Shown: positions 23,306-30,918 of the stretch, in pieces
Numbering within the stretch: the stretch's first letter is position 1
How the letters are laid out: each line of letters opens with the position of its first letter
From: an uncultured Clostridia bacterium
GTDB taxonomy: Bacteria; Bacillota; Clostridia; Lachnospirales; Anaerotignaceae
Reading direction: 5' to 3'
Length of the DNA: 30,918 nucleotides
Assembly: GCA_910586765.1 (NCBI GenBank)
Contig: CAJUJJ010000032.1
Span: 1-30,918 of the forward strand
Translations under genes and position numbers: made by a program
The notes under the pieces: model-generated
Database searches by the model: none
Told to the model about the DNA's origin: nothing
The model's input: the letters and a program-made list of their open reading frames with translations, nothing else

Positions 23306-23496
23306 CATATTTTAGGAAAGTGCATTATTTTTTTGCAGATTTCCATTTATTTTTGTACAATAATTAGAGGTATTTTTTATACAAAATGACGTTTTATATT
23401 TTTTTTGTGTGTATTTTTTATTTTTTGTGCTTTTTCTTTTTGAAATAGTTTTTTATTTTTCCACTATTTTACAAATCAATCATTTATTTGTGCCTA

Positions 23497-23529
23497 AAAA
23501 AGAAAAAAAAGAGGAAACTTCTTTCCTCT
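23497..23529 (-). terminator. Terminator of mreB
   Basis: In the minus-strand RNA AGAGGAAA-GAAG-TTTCCTCT is followed by TTTTTTTCTTTTTT (downstream side 23497-23509). It lies 70 bp beyond the mreB stop. Confidence 0.88.
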
Positions 23530-23598
23530 CTTTGTATGTATTGCTTATACAAATGTAAAAGCAATATCTTGTCATACAAGTTTATATGCTGTTTTGTT

Positions 23599-24636
23599 TT
23601 ATTCAAATACTTTCTTAGAAGCTAAATCTGCACCTCTTTTGCCTTCTGTCAAAAATTCAATATATTGTCCTGTACCAATTGCTACACAAGAAACAGAATC
23701 CTCTGCTACTATTGTGTTAATACCTGTTGTACTTGTAATGAGCTTGTCCAATCCATACAAAAGGCTTCCTCCTCCTGTCATTACAATACCTCTATCCGCA
23801 ATATCAGATGCCAATTCTGGAGGTGTTTTTTCTAAAACAGTATGCACAGACTCACAAATTGCTGTTACAGACTCTTTTAGAGCATCGTGCATTTCATCTG
23901 ATGTCACTGTAATATTTTTAGGCAATCCCGTAATTAAATTTCTTCCTCTTACATCAAGGCTTACAGGTACACTTCTTTCATATGCTGTACCAATTTTAAT
24001 TTTTAAATCTTCTGCTGTTCTTTCTCCTATGAGTACATTATGTTTTTTTCTCATATATTTTATAATGGCATCATCAAAATTATCTCCTGCTATTTTCAAT
24101 GACTTACTAATAACAGTACCTCCCAAAGATATTACTGCAATATCTGTTGTACCTCCTCCAATGTCTACCACCATACTACCGTGTGCTTTTGAAATATCTA
24201 TTCCTGAACCTATTGCTGCTGCAATAGGTTCTTCAATAATATGAACACGTCTTGCTCCTGCTTGCCTTGTAGCGTCTTCAACTGCTCTCCTTTCTACTTC
24301 TGTCACACTACTTGGCACACACACTGCAATAGTTGGTTTTACAAAAGAACGTTTTCCTATTGCTTTTTGTATAAAATATTTTAGCATTTTTTCTGTAATT
24401 TCATAGTTTGATATAACACCCTCTCTCAAAGGGCGTATTGCAACAATATTTCCAGGCGTTCTGCCCAGCATACGCCTTGCTTCTTCTCCTACAGATAATA
24501 TTGTATTGGTATCTCTATCGATTGCCACAACAGATGGTTCTCTAATTACAATACCTTGTCCTTTAATATACACAAGAACGGTAGCCGTTCCCAAATCAAT
24601 TCCTATATTTTCACCAAACCCCATAAAATTCAGCAT
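23599..24636 (-). CDS. mreB: Rod shape-determining protein MreB/Mbl
   Basis: A 345-residue bacterial actin that polymerises under the membrane and guides side-wall peptidoglycan synthesis. Actin-fold motifs: phosphate 1 IGIDLGTATVLVY (about 11), phosphate 2 VVDIGGGTTDIAVISLGG (about 158-175), and adenosine IVMTGGGSLLYGLD (about 285). An N-terminal short hydrophobic/amphipathic segment (MLNFMGFG) fits membrane attachment. The sequence is intermediate between MreB and Mbl, so paralogue type is unsure. The start is ATG 24636, seven bases after AAAGGAG; the ATG at 24642 is too close to that site. It is a lone mreB without mreC or mreD, usual for a second copy, in the same direction as the FtsEX cluster. 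Confidence 0.95.
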   Translation of the reverse strand: MLNFMGFGENIGIDLGTATVLVYIKGQGIVIREPSVVAIDRDTNTILSVGEEARRMLGRTPGNIVAIRPLREGVISNYEITEKMLKYFIQKAIGKRSFVKPTIAVCVPSSVTEVERRAVEDATRQAGARRVHIIEEPIAAAIGSGIDISKAHGSMVVDIGGGTTDIAVISLGGTVISKSLKIAGDNFDDAIIKYMRKKHNVLIGERTAEDLKIKIGTAYERSVPVSLDVRGRNLITGLPKNITVTSDEMHDALKESVTAICESVHTVLEKTPPELASDIADRGIVMTGGGSLLYGLDKLITSTTGINTIVAEDSVSCVAIGTGQYIEFLTEGKRGADLASKKVFE

Positions 24637-24680
24637 GGTCATTCTCCTTTTAATATTCTCTTTTTTGCTTTTCTCTTACC

Positions 24681-24709
24681 ATTATAACCAATGCAATAGC
24701 AGAATGAAA
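24681..24709 (-). promoter_or_regulatory. Possible promoter of mreB
   Basis: A perfect TATAAT (24681-24686, minus strand) 17 bp from a weak TTTCAT. It is about 45 bp upstream of the mreB start. Confidence 0.4.
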
Positions 24710-24814
24710 GTGATTTCTGATTTTTTCTTTTTCTTTTTATTGACAAATTCAGATATTACAATACCTAAAAATAAAAATATGTCCATTCGTAATAAAAAAC
24801 TTATTCACAATACT

Positions 24815-24847
24815 AAAAAGAGATACCTACTTTGGGTATCTCTTTAT
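24815..24847 (-). terminator. Terminator of the S41 protease gene
   Basis: AAAGAGATACC (24817-24827) pairs with GGTATCTCTTT (24835-24845) around a 7-nt loop, followed on the minus strand by TTTTTAG. It begins just past the protease stop codon at 24855. Confidence 0.88.
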
Positions 24848-24854
24848 TATTATA

Positions 24855-26063
24855 CTATTTCATTTCTTGTTTTACAACATCAAGTGCCTTTTGAAGTTGT
24901 GTATCTTCTTCTTCTGGTACTGTATTAACATACAAATATTGTTCTGGCAGTTCTATTTCATAATCTGGAGTAATACCTGTTCCCTGTATACATACGCCTT
25001 TTGGTGTATAATACTTTTGTATTGTAATTTTTATTGCAGAACCGTCTTTCAAAAAATATAGTCCCTGCACAAGACCTTTTCCAAATGTCTGTGTGCCTAC
25101 CAATTTCCCTACTCCCATATCCTGTACTGCTCCTGCCAATATTTCAGAAGAACTTGCACTATACTCATTTACCAAAAGCACTAAAGGTACTTCAATACAA
25201 TTTGCATCAGAGATGGTATCTTCTCTATTGCCTTGTTTATCCACTGTGTATACAAGCGTACCTTCTGGTACTAATTCATCTGCAATTTCAGAAACCACAT
25301 TCACAAGTCCACCCAAATTATTTCTCAAATCAATTACAAGCCCTTTCATATTTTGCTTTTTCATATTTTTATATTCTTTCATAAACTGGTCATATGTTTT
25401 TTCTTTAAAACTTGTAATTTTTATGTAACCAATATTATTTTCAAGCATTTTACTTTTTACTGTAATCGTTTCAATTTCTGCTCTTACTAATGACATTTCT
25501 AGTGTTTCTGATGTACTCTGTCGAAATACTGTAATATTGACTGTAGTACCCTTTTCACCTTTAATTTTATTTTGTATTTCCTGTGTATCCATAGGGGCTA
25601 CACTTTCACCCTCTATTTTTACAATTTTGTCATTAGGACGCATACCTGCCTTTTCAGCAGGAGAGCCGTCCATAACAGTTGCTACCAGTATATTGCCATC
25701 TGAAATATCTTTTGTATATTCAATACCAATTCCTACAAATTCTCCTTTAGTATCATCTATAAAATTTTGCAAATCATCTGCTGGAATATAAGAAGTATAA
25801 GGGTCACCTAGTCCTGTTACTAGCCCTGTATACATCATTTCTTCCATATCTTTTTTATCATATTCTTCTACATAATACTTATCTATATATTTTTGAATGG
25901 TTTTTATTTTTGTTTCTGCTGACATATTTGTGCTAAATATTCCCTGTACTACAGAAAAGCTTTTTACTGCCGTGACAAGCAACACCACAACCAACACGCC
26001 AGATAAAAACCCCTTTGCAAAATCTTTTTTCTCCACACAATTCGCCTCACTTTTATACTTCAT
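24855..26063 (-). CDS. S41 carboxyl-terminal processing protease (CtpA/CtpB type)
   Basis: A 402-residue membrane-anchored serine protease. A single N-terminal membrane helix (about 18-40) places the rest outside the membrane. A PDZ domain (about 90-175) has GIGIEYTKD and VMDGSPAEKAGMRPNDKIV. The protease core includes GLVIDLRNNLGG (about 241) and a Ser/Lys dyad I place at Ser304 in SASSSEI and Lys329 in FGKGLVQ, 25 residues apart as in other S41 enzymes. Start ATG 26063 behind AAAAGGG; an upstream GTG at 26099 has no good binding site. It lies 82 bp downstream of the M23 hydrolase gene and may process or degrade wall enzymes, as Ctp proteases do in some bacteria. Confidence 0.93.
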   Translation of the reverse strand: MKYKSEANCVEKKDFAKGFLSGVLVVVLLVTAVKSFSVVQGIFSTNMSAETKIKTIQKYIDKYYVEEYDKKDMEEMMYTGLVTGLGDPYTSYIPADDLQNFIDDTKGEFVGIGIEYTKDISDGNILVATVMDGSPAEKAGMRPNDKIVKIEGESVAPMDTQEIQNKIKGEKGTTVNITVFRQSTSETLEMSLVRAEIETITVKSKMLENNIGYIKITSFKEKTYDQFMKEYKNMKKQNMKGLVIDLRNNLGGLVNVVSEIADELVPEGTLVYTVDKQGNREDTISDANCIEVPLVLLVNEYSASSSEILAGAVQDMGVGKLVGTQTFGKGLVQGLYFLKDGSAIKITIQKYYTPKGVCIQGTGITPDYEIELPEQYLYVNTVPEEEDTQLQKALDVVKQEMK

Positions 26064-26145
26064 TTGTTCCCTTTTGTATACTATGGTGAAACACAGCACA
26101 TTATGCTATAAAGATTTACAAAAAGAAATTATTTTTCCCTTTATT

Positions 26146-27414
26146 TTATACACCAAGATATGGTGCTGGGCTAGTATGCTTTCCATTTTTTCTTACTTCA
26201 AAATGGCAATGAGGCCCTGTAGAATTTCCTGTACTACCACATTTTGCTATTGCCTGTCCTTTTGAAACTTGGTCACCTACAGAAACCAACAATTTAGAAT
26301 TATGGCCATACAATGTCACAAGTCCGCCGCCATGATTTATCATTACAGTATATCCAAAACCATTTACATAGCCTGCTGTGATAACAGTACCTCCTGCTGC
26401 TGCAACGATATTTGTACCTGTAGGTGCTGGTATATCATACCCTGTATGAAATTCTCTGCCGCTTCCAATAGGTCTATTTCTATAACCATATCCGCTGCTT
26501 ATGTAAGAACGTCCCGGCACTGGCCACGAAAACTGTCCCCCTGTATATGTTACATTTCCCATAGCTGCACCGCCTCCAGAGGAGGAAGAACTGCTACTTG
26601 CACTTGCATTACTTCTACTGCTTTGTTGAGCTGCTGCTTTTTTCTTGGCTTCTTCTGCTGCTCTCCTTTTGGCTTCTTCTGCCGCTTTTCTATTCGCTTC
26701 ATTTATCAATCTTTCTACTTCTGCACTTGCCTGCTCCCAAGATTTTAATTCTTCTTCATATTTTTGTGCATCTTGGCGATATTGTTCTGACACTTTTTGT
26801 TTTTCTGCTAACTTTTGCTCTAATTCATCACTTTTTTGTTTCTGTTGTGCTACCAAAACAGAAATTTCATCACGCTCTATTGTAATCTCTTTTTCTTTTG
26901 CCTCTATAATACTCTGATTTCTTTTCAATTCTTCCAGTGTATTTTTATCATAGTCCATTATCTGATGGATATATTCTGCTCGACTAATCATATCTGTAAT
27001 ACTATCTGCCTGCATAATTGCCTTTAAATATCCTACAGAACCATTTTCATGTATAAATTTTACTCTTTCTCTAAATGTTGCCATTTGACTTTCTTTTTTC
27101 TGTGTTGCTTCTTCCAAATCTCTTTGTGCTTGCTCTAAATTTTTTTGTGTTTCTTCCAGTTGTGCATTTACTCTTTCTAATTCATCTCGTGCTGCTGCGG
27201 CACTTTTATCCAGTTGTGAAATTTCTTCTGTAATTGTTTTTTGTTTTTGCTGTGTTTGCTGTAAGGCGTTCTGTGCATTTTGTTTGTTTTGCTGATATTG
27301 ATTTTTTTCTTGTTGAAGCTGATTGATTGTCTTTGCTCCAAACACATGATATTGTGGTTGAAAAAGACAAACAACAAGCAAACAACTCATAATACCTTTT
27401 ATTCTTTTTTTCAT
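26146..27414 (-). CDS. M23 peptidoglycan hydrolase with coiled coil (EnvC/PcsB/CwlO-like)
   Basis: A 422-residue secreted wall hydrolase or hydrolase activator. The signal peptide is at about 1-26 (cleavage after VFG-A or near). A long Gln/Glu-rich coiled coil follows (about 30-255), then an Ala/Ser-rich linker (about 255-290). The LytM domain (about 295-422) has all zinc ligands: His323 and Asp327 (FHTGYD), His371 region (LYGH) and His402/His404 (GPHCHFE). With intact ligands it should be an active endopeptidase, unlike degenerate EnvC. It starts 25 bp after ftsX; in related systems FtsX's outer loop binds the coiled coil and turns the enzyme on. Start ATG 27414 behind AAGGACGGCG. Confidence 0.93.
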   Translation of the reverse strand: MKKRIKGIMSCLLVVCLFQPQYHVFGAKTINQLQQEKNQYQQNKQNAQNALQQTQQKQKTITEEISQLDKSAAAARDELERVNAQLEETQKNLEQAQRDLEEATQKKESQMATFRERVKFIHENGSVGYLKAIMQADSITDMISRAEYIHQIMDYDKNTLEELKRNQSIIEAKEKEITIERDEISVLVAQQKQKSDELEQKLAEKQKVSEQYRQDAQKYEEELKSWEQASAEVERLINEANRKAAEEAKRRAAEEAKKKAAAQQSSRSNASASSSSSSSGGGAAMGNVTYTGGQFSWPVPGRSYISSGYGYRNRPIGSGREFHTGYDIPAPTGTNIVAAAGGTVITAGYVNGFGYTVMINHGGGLVTLYGHNSKLLVSVGDQVSKGQAIAKCGSTGNSTGPHCHFEVRKNGKHTSPAPYLGV

Positions 27415-27439
27415 AAAAAACGCCGTCCTTTATATACTG

Positions 27440-28348
27440 TTATACCTTTAAATGTTTTCTTATTGATGTAACACTTCCTATTACGCCCAGCAATATGCCA
27501 AATATTAATGAAAATGGCAGCAATATAGAAAAAATTTCACCACTTTCTCGAAATGTCACCATATTTTTGATGACTGGGAAAAAGTCATATATCATACTAA
27601 TTGATTTTGCATAGGCTGGCCATGCTATCAACATAGGTATCAATGCTCCTAACAATCCTATCAATACCCCTTCAATAATAAACGGCCAACGTATAAACCA
27701 ATCTGTTGCTCCTACATACTTCATAATATTAATCTCTGTTTTTCTAGTAAATACCGAAATTTTAATGGTATTGACTATAATTACCACAGATATTACTACC
27801 AATATCACTATAATTACAATACCCAATACTGTAATAATGGTATTGATTTTAATTAACACTTCTGTTTCAGAATGGGCATCTTTTATATTTTCTAAGTCGC
27901 CCCTCTGTTTTATTTCATTTAATTTTTGAAGTACAGCTTCCTGATTATTGATGTCATCAATAGAAACATTAAAAGAATTAGAAAGAGGATTATTTTCTCC
28001 CTCTAAACCTGCTAATATATCATCTGCATCTAATTCCTTTTTTAAATCCTCTAATGCTGCATCAGGCGAAACATATTCCACTTCTGTAACGTGTTCTATG
28101 CTTTCAATCTCTTTTTTAACACTCTCTACCTGTTCTGCTGTGGCATTGCTTGGCATAAATGTTGCAATACCAATGTCATCTTCTAGCTGTGCCAACATAT
28201 ACTGCAAATTATTTACCATACAATACGAAAAAGACATTATCAATATACAAGCTGCTACTGTTGCCATTGATGCAACTGTCATTAATCTGTTTTTTAACAA
28301 ACCAGAAAAACTTTCTTTAAAATAATATCTAATTGAACTCGGTTTCAT
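27440..28348 (-). CDS. ftsX: Cell division/elongation protein FtsX
   Basis: A 302-residue membrane subunit of FtsEX. There is one helix near the N-terminus (about 22-44), a large extracytoplasmic loop (about 45-165) that would contact the M23 hydrolase, and three C-terminal helices (about 170-200, 220-245, 270-295). Family sequences include KNRLMTVASMATVA and KTEINIMKYVGATDWFIRWPF. The start is ATG 28348, eight bases after AAGGTGG, and overlaps the end of ftsE by 20 bp, so the two are translationally coupled. A GTG at 28360 is less likely. Confidence 0.96.
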   Translation of the reverse strand: MKPSSIRYYFKESFSGLLKNRLMTVASMATVAACILIMSFSYCMVNNLQYMLAQLEDDIGIATFMPSNATAEQVESVKKEIESIEHVTEVEYVSPDAALEDLKKELDADDILAGLEGENNPLSNSFNVSIDDINNQEAVLQKLNEIKQRGDLENIKDAHSETEVLIKINTIITVLGIVIIVILVVISVVIIVNTIKISVFTRKTEINIMKYVGATDWFIRWPFIIEGVLIGLLGALIPMLIAWPAYAKSISMIYDFFPVIKNMVTFRESGEIFSILLPFSLIFGILLGVIGSVTSIRKHLKV

Positions 28349-29024
28349 CTCCATAACCACCTTTTTGAATATCTCTTATGACTTGCCCTCGTCTTAATGT
28401 TACAACTCTTTTCTGCATCATATCCACAATATCTTTTGCATGAGTTGCCATAACGACAGTTGTGCCTCTCCTATTGATGTCTTCTAACAAATCCATAATG
28501 TCCCACGCTGTACTTGGGTCTAAATTTCCTGTTGGTTCGTCACAGATTAATATAGGTGGATTATTTACAATCGCTCTCGCCAATGCTGTCCTTTGCTGCT
28601 CCCCTCCAGAAAGCTGATTTGGATAGCTTCTTGACTTCTTTGCCAATCCTACAAGAGAAAGCACCGCTGGTACATTACGCCTAATTTGTTTAGAAGGTGC
28701 TTCAATTACCTGCATAGCAAATGCTACATTTTCGTACACTGTTTTATTAGGCAGCAAACGGAAGTCCTGAAACACTACTCCAAGATTTCTTCTCAAATAA
28801 GGCACTTTTTCTCTTGGTAAATCATTTGTTACAACATTATTGATTGTAATTTTTCCTTCTGTTGGGTCTAATTCCTTCAAAAGTAACTTTATTAGTGTAG
28901 ATTTGCCAGAACCACTAGAACCAACAAAAAATACAAATTCACCCTTTTCGATGTGTATTGAAATATCTCTTACACCTGCCGAACCATTTGGATATACTTT
29001 TGATACGTGTTCTATATTGATCAA
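28329..29024 (-). CDS. ftsE: Cell division ATP-binding protein FtsE
   Basis: A 231-residue ABC ATPase that works with FtsX. Walker A GSSGSGKST (about residue 36-44), Q-loop VVFQDFRLL, signature LSGGEQQR, Walker B ILICDEP followed by TGNLDP, and the switch histidine in MATHAKD are all normal. The length matches FtsE when the start is TTG 29024, six bases after AGAGGAAG. An in-frame ATG at 29060 would add 12 residues not present in the family. FtsE drives FtsX to open the M23 hydrolase at the septum or side wall. Confidence 0.96.
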   Translation of the reverse strand: MINIEHVSKVYPNGSAGVRDISIHIEKGEFVFFVGSSGSGKSTLIKLLLKELDPTEGKITINNVVTNDLPREKVPYLRRNLGVVFQDFRLLPNKTVYENVAFAMQVIEAPSKQIRRNVPAVLSLVGLAKKSRSYPNQLSGGEQQRTALARAIVNNPPILICDEPTGNLDPSTAWDIMDLLEDINRRGTTVVMATHAKDIVDMMQKRVVTLRRGQVIRDIQKGGYGDETEFN

Positions 29025-29202
29025 AAAAATCTTCCTCTCTTGTTTCTTAGGCAAAAACAAACTATAAATGTTAAACCAAACTGCTTTTTCACTGCTTCAT
29101 ACACCAGCTTGTCCTTTGATTGTCTTTTAAAGGAGTGTGATTACTGATTTTCGCCATTTTTTATTTCTTTTTCATTTCTCGCTTAAAAATTATAGCATAG
29201 AT

Positions 29203-29228
29203 AAAGGGTAGGTTGCAATCCCCTACCC
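29203..29228 (-). terminator. Terminator of the CdaR-like regulator gene
   Basis: GGGTAGG (29206-29212) pairs with CCTACCC (29222-29228); on the minus strand it is followed by TTTATC. It separates the regulator from the ftsEX unit. The 29025-29205 stretch holds no other gene and probably the ftsE promoter, not pinned down. Confidence 0.65.
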
Positions 29229-29297
29229 CCAGTATTTTTTAAACTTTTTCAAAATAACCAAAAATTTCAAATTCCTTTTTTCTATATTTTATCATAT

Positions 29298-30389
29298 TTA
29301 ATAAGACATTTTGTCCATATATATCATATATTTACTTACCATTAATGTAATTTTAAATATTATGGCATCGTCAAAATTACGCAAATCTAGCCCCGTCATT
29401 TTTTGTAATTTATCTAAACGATACACTAATGTATTTCTATGGATATAAAGCTGTCTAGAAGTTTCTGAAACATTCAAATTGTTTTCAAAGAATTTATTTA
29501 CTGTTGCTAATGTTTCATCATCAAAGTCATCTATTGTCAAACCATGTAACACTTCTTTTATAAACATTCTACACAATGGCAATGGCAACTGATAAATCAA
29601 ACGCCCTATTCCTAATTTTTCATAATTTACAATATGTTTTTCTGTTTCAAAAATCTTTCCTACTTCCAAAGCCATTTTTGCTTCTTTATAAGAACGAGAA
29701 ACATCTTTTAAATCACTCACAACAGTACCAATAGAAATAAATACTTTACTATTCATTTCTATATTTAGCATATCTGCTATTGTTTTCGCTATTTTTTCTA
29801 TGTCTTCCATATTTTCTTTTTCTCTCAGCTCTTTTACCAGTATAATGCTTTTTTCATCTACTGCTGTTACAAAATCTTTTGTTTTCGCTGGAAAAATACT
29901 TCTTACAATTTCTACTACATTCATTTCTTTATCAATATTGGTTTCTACCAGATAAACAATTCTACGAATATTATTTTCAATATGAAGTTTTTTGGCTCTA
30001 CTATATATATCTACCAAAAGAAGATTATCTAAAAGAAGATTTTTGATAAAGTTATCTTTATCATATCTTTCTTTATATGCTACCAAAAGGCTCTGTATTT
30101 GAAAAGCTGCTATTTTTCCAATTTTATAGCCTTCTTCATCTTCCCCTTTTACTTGAATGACATATTCTGGAACACCATTATCATAAATTTTAAAATACTG
30201 GTACCCCAATATCAACTGACTTTCTGCTTGAGAGCTTACAAAATTTTCTACTGTTTCAATTTGTCTGCCAATCATGTTTTCTTCTGTTGTTGCAATGACT
30301 TTACCCTCTTTTTCTACAACACTCAGTTCTTTTCTTGTAATGTTCTTTAACCCGTCAATGGTATTCTGCAAAATCTGATTTGAAATCAT
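29298..30389 (-). CDS. CdaR/PucR-type transcriptional regulator
   Basis: A 363-residue regulator. The N-terminal part (about 1-135) resembles the sugar-diacid-recognition domain (EKEGKVIATT, then ENMIGRQIETV and QYFKIYDNGVPEYVIQV). A middle GGDEF-like/CdaR region follows (about 140-270), and a C-terminal PucR-type helix-turn-helix (about 300-355, FFENNLNVSETSRQLYIHRNTLVYRLDKLQKMTGLDL). Such proteins activate carbohydrate or nucleobase catabolism genes in response to a small ligand, for example D-glycerate or glucarate in E. coli. No catabolic gene is adjacent, so its regulon is unknown. The start is ATG 30389 behind GAGGTGAGG. Confidence 0.93.
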   Translation of the reverse strand: MISNQILQNTIDGLKNITRKELSVVEKEGKVIATTEENMIGRQIETVENFVSSQAESQLILGYQYFKIYDNGVPEYVIQVKGEDEEGYKIGKIAAFQIQSLLVAYKERYDKDNFIKNLLLDNLLLVDIYSRAKKLHIENNIRRIVYLVETNIDKEMNVVEIVRSIFPAKTKDFVTAVDEKSIILVKELREKENMEDIEKIAKTIADMLNIEMNSKVFISIGTVVSDLKDVSRSYKEAKMALEVGKIFETEKHIVNYEKLGIGRLIYQLPLPLCRMFIKEVLHGLTIDDFDDETLATVNKFFENNLNVSETSRQLYIHRNTLVYRLDKLQKMTGLDLRNFDDAIIFKITLMVSKYMIYMDKMSY

Positions 30390-30877
30390 TATCCTCACCT
30401 CGAAATTGTATGTGTTCTGTCCTTTACGCGTCATTTTGTTTTTGTTTATGAAACGTACGCCGAATCCTTATTAATACGAGTCTCTTTTGTTCATTTCATT
30501 CAATAACAAAAATACTATTCTTTTCTCTATTTTATACTAAAATACCAAAAAAATAAAGAGAAATTTAAAAAAAACATACAATTTTTTTCTGTCCCAATAT
30601 GTTTATAAAATACAAGCTATTTTTTCTTCTCTTTTTTATAAATACTTCTATAAATCAAATAAAAAAATACCTTTTTTTTATAAAAAACAGCACTTTTTTA
30701 TAAACAATAAAATTTATTTATTATTTTTATTGATTTATAACAATTTTTTATTTCAAAATAGTTTATTATTTTTATAGATTGACTATAAAAACATTGTGTT
30801 TTTTTACAGATACAATATAATGTTGTCTTACAACAGTATTTTTTTGTTTTTTTACTCGTATTATTTTTCGGCACATT
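30390..30877. other. AT-rich region upstream of the CdaR-like gene
   Basis: No gene seen. It is dominated by A/T runs and includes a near-direct repeat (TTTATTATTTTTATTGATT / TTTATTATTTTTATAGATT about 40-60 bp apart). A plus-strand TTGTGT-16-TATAAT (30794-30821) could be a promoter toward the window end, followed by a short hairpin TGTTGT-CTT-ACAACA and T-run. The promoter of the regulator gene was not found. Confidence 0.4.
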
Positions 30878-30918
30878 AGATCGGAAGAGCGTCGTGTAGG
30901 GAAAGAGTGTAGATCTCG
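30878..30918. other. Illumina adapter sequence (assembly artefact)
   Basis: The last 41 bases start AGATCGGAAGAGCGTCGTGT and continue exactly as the reverse complement of the Illumina TruSeq universal (P5-side) adapter. This is not biological sequence. The genomic contig really ends near 30877. Confidence 0.98.

Overview
The window is AT-rich DNA (roughly 30% G+C by eye) with strong AGGAGG-type ribosome binding sites, frequent TTG and GTG starts, and U-tailed intrinsic terminators. Together with the gene set (DUF5711, RseC-like, C_GCAxxG_C_C, DUF6809, FtsEX with an M23 hydrolase, CdaR-like regulator) this suggests an anaerobic clostridial Firmicute, probably near Lachnospirales; the taxon is inferred. 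It looks like one draft-assembly contig. It starts inside a tRNA-Ala gene and ends in 41 bases of Illumina adapter.

Layout, left to right. 1-4.4 kb: partial tRNA-Ala behind two tandem promoters, a CvpA-like membrane protein, a DUF5711 propeller protein with a long N/Q/E tail, and glycogen synthase. 4.5-6.4 kb: oligoendopeptidase F on the plus strand, then an intergenic region with three copies of a 46-bp imperfect palindrome. 6.8-9.5 kb: a GntR/YtrA-type regulator, an ABC ATPase and two paralogous permeases, with a perfect 25-bp palindromic operator on the promoter. 9.5-10.1 kb: divergent bioY with a BirA-type box over its promoter. 10.1-11.8 kb: a DUF6809 gene and an Rpn/PD-(D/E)XK family protein. 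11.9-13.5 kb: mgtE behind a promoter, a closed RNA structure and an intrinsic terminator, arranged like an OFF riboswitch. 13.6-15.2 kb: a predicted propeller/coiled-coil protein with five 13-residue repeats.

15.3-20.1 kb: a redox-flavoured group (flavodoxin, C_GCAxxG_C_C protein, RseC-like) preceded by pepD, an AI-2E family permease and a small membrane protein. 20.4-23.3 kb: a secreted transglutaminase/Sel1 protein and gdhA, the latter with a structured leader of about 245 nt. 23.6-29.0 kb: a cell-shape and envelope block of mreB, an S41 (Ctp) protease, an M23 murein hydrolase, ftsX and ftsE. FtsEX would gate the M23 hydrolase across the membrane, with MreB guiding side-wall growth. 29.3-30.4 kb: a CdaR/PucR-type regulator, then very AT-rich DNA and the adapter.

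The best candidates for undescribed biology are the mgtE leader (13261-13442), the gdhA leader (23047-23292), and the hairpin that buries the ribosome binding site of the C_GCAxxG gene (16294-16342). All calls come from reading the sequence; no database search was run.
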